Shown here piece after piece: positions 6,183 to 6,639 of a DNA stretch of 6,639 nt. The translations under genes and the position numbers were made by a program. Origin of the DNA: Polaromonas sp. (GTDB lineage: Bacteria > Pseudomonadota > Gammaproteobacteria > Burkholderiales > Burkholderiaceae_C). The stretch covers positions 1-6,639 of the forward strand of contig JAQGMN010000289.1 in NCBI GenBank assembly GCA_028292345.1. Direction: 5' to 3'. The notes under the pieces are model-generated. The model was not told where the DNA came from. It saw nothing but the letters and a program-made list of their open reading frames with translations, and did not search any database. Numbering within the stretch: position 1 is the stretch's first letter; each line of letters opens with the position of its first letter.

Positions 6183-6200
6183 CTGTCACAGCTTTGTCAC
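6183..6200 (+). promoter_or_regulatory. Pho box of pstS
   Basis: CTGTCAC-AGCT-TTGTCAC is a 7-4-7 direct repeat matching the PhoB site, with a perfect first half and one difference in the second. It lies 52 bases before the pstS ATG. Binding of phosphorylated PhoB here under low phosphate would activate pstS and presumably the rest of the pst operon, as in other proteobacteria. Confidence 0.9.
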
Positions 6201-6210
6201 ACAAGGCTTC

Positions 6211-6216
6211 TACAGT
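6211..6216 (+). promoter_or_regulatory. Putative -10 of pstS
   Basis: TACAGT matches four of six bases of the -10 consensus and lies exactly 10 bases after the Pho box, the usual PhoB-dependent promoter spacing. Transcription would start near 6223, leaving about 30 bases of leader containing the AAAGG ribosome site (6241-6245). Confidence 0.65.
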
Positions 6217-6252
6217 GGCGGCATCTTTCTTACCAACTGCAAAGGTGTTCTG

Positions 6253-6639
6253 ATGAAATCGACTCTCAAAGCTTCCGTGACCCTGACGATGGGCGCCGCC
6301 CTGATGTCGTTTGCCGCAATCTCGGCCGCACAGAATGTGACCGGCGCAGGCGCCACCTTTCCCGCGCCCCTGTATTCCAAGTGGGCTGCCGACTACAACA
6401 AGGCCACCAATATCAAGATCAACTACCAGTCGGTCGGCTCGGGCGCAGGCCTTCGCCAGATCGAGGCCAAGACCGTGGACTTCGGCGCGTCGGACATGCC
6501 GCTCAAGGATGACGAGCTGGCCAAGAAAGGCCTGATGCAGTTCCCCACCGTGATTGGCGGCGTGGTGCCGGTGGTCAACATCAAGGGCATTGCGCCCGGC
6601 CAGCTGAAATTGACCGGCCAGGTGCTGGGCGACATCTAC
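6253..6639 (+). CDS. pstS: Phosphate ABC transporter periplasmic binding protein PstS (partial, 5' end)
   Basis: PstS binds inorganic phosphate in the periplasm and hands it to the PstCAB transporter. Only the first 129 residues are present; the frame is open at the window edge. Residues 1-26 are a Sec signal peptide, with likely cleavage after Ala26 (AISAA before QNVTG). The mature protein opens with GAGATFPAP (31-39), followed by the phosphate-contacting GSGAG (62-66) and DFGASD (76-81), which align with the E. coli PstS segments GAGATFPAP, GSSGG and DFGASD. The ATG has AAAGG 7 bases upstream. The gene has its own Pho box and -10 and is the likely first gene of a pst operon continuing beyond the window. 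E. coli PstS is about 346 residues, so roughly two thirds is missing. Confidence 0.96.
   Translation, partial: MKSTLKASVTLTMGAALMSFAAISAAQNVTGAGATFPAPLYSKWAADYNKATNIKINYQSVGSGAGLRQIEAKTVDFGASDMPLKDDELAKKGLMQFPTVIGGVVPVVNIKGIAPGQLKLTGQVLGDIY

Overview
The window looks like a chromosomal piece of a high-GC betaproteobacterium, most likely Comamonadaceae and perhaps near Polaromonas or Rhodoferax. That placement rests on protein character and GC-rich codon use recalled from memory; no search was run. The theme is phosphate: polyphosphate synthesis and breakdown, a phosphohistidine phosphatase, and the start of the high-affinity phosphate uptake gene pstS.

Layout: ppk1 (57-2159, +) is followed after 6 bases by sixA (2166-2639, +). 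A 51-base gap holding ambiguous hairpins separates sixA from the convergent ppx (4190-2691, -). Upstream of ppx on the same strand lies a solitary periplasmic type I substrate-binding protein gene (5421-4273, -). Upstream of that, after a 125-base spacer with inverted repeats, is a small fasciclin-domain lipoprotein gene (6038-5547, -). A 214-base divergent promoter region then leads to pstS (6253 to the window edge, +, partial).

The most informative part is the divergent region 6039-6252. On the pstS side is a well-formed Pho box (6183-6200) with a -10-like hexamer exactly 10 bases downstream. On the other strand, facing the fasciclin gene, four GTCA cores sit at exact 11-base spacing (6104-6143). 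This is the layout of two tandem Pho boxes, again followed 10 bases later by a -10-like hexamer. The fasciclin lipoprotein is therefore predicted to be a phosphate-starvation (PhoB) target in its own right. A single perfect Pho half-site at 3-9, ahead of ppk1, suggests ppk1 may also be under PhoB, but its partner half-site would lie outside the window.

Together: PstS captures phosphate in the periplasm, PPK1 stores it as polyphosphate, and PPX releases it. SixA and the fasciclin lipoprotein are co-located partners of unknown link to this cycle. All genes appear intact except pstS, which is cut by the window edge. No RNA genes, mobile elements or CRISPR arrays were seen. No gene-free stretch exceeds 300 bases.
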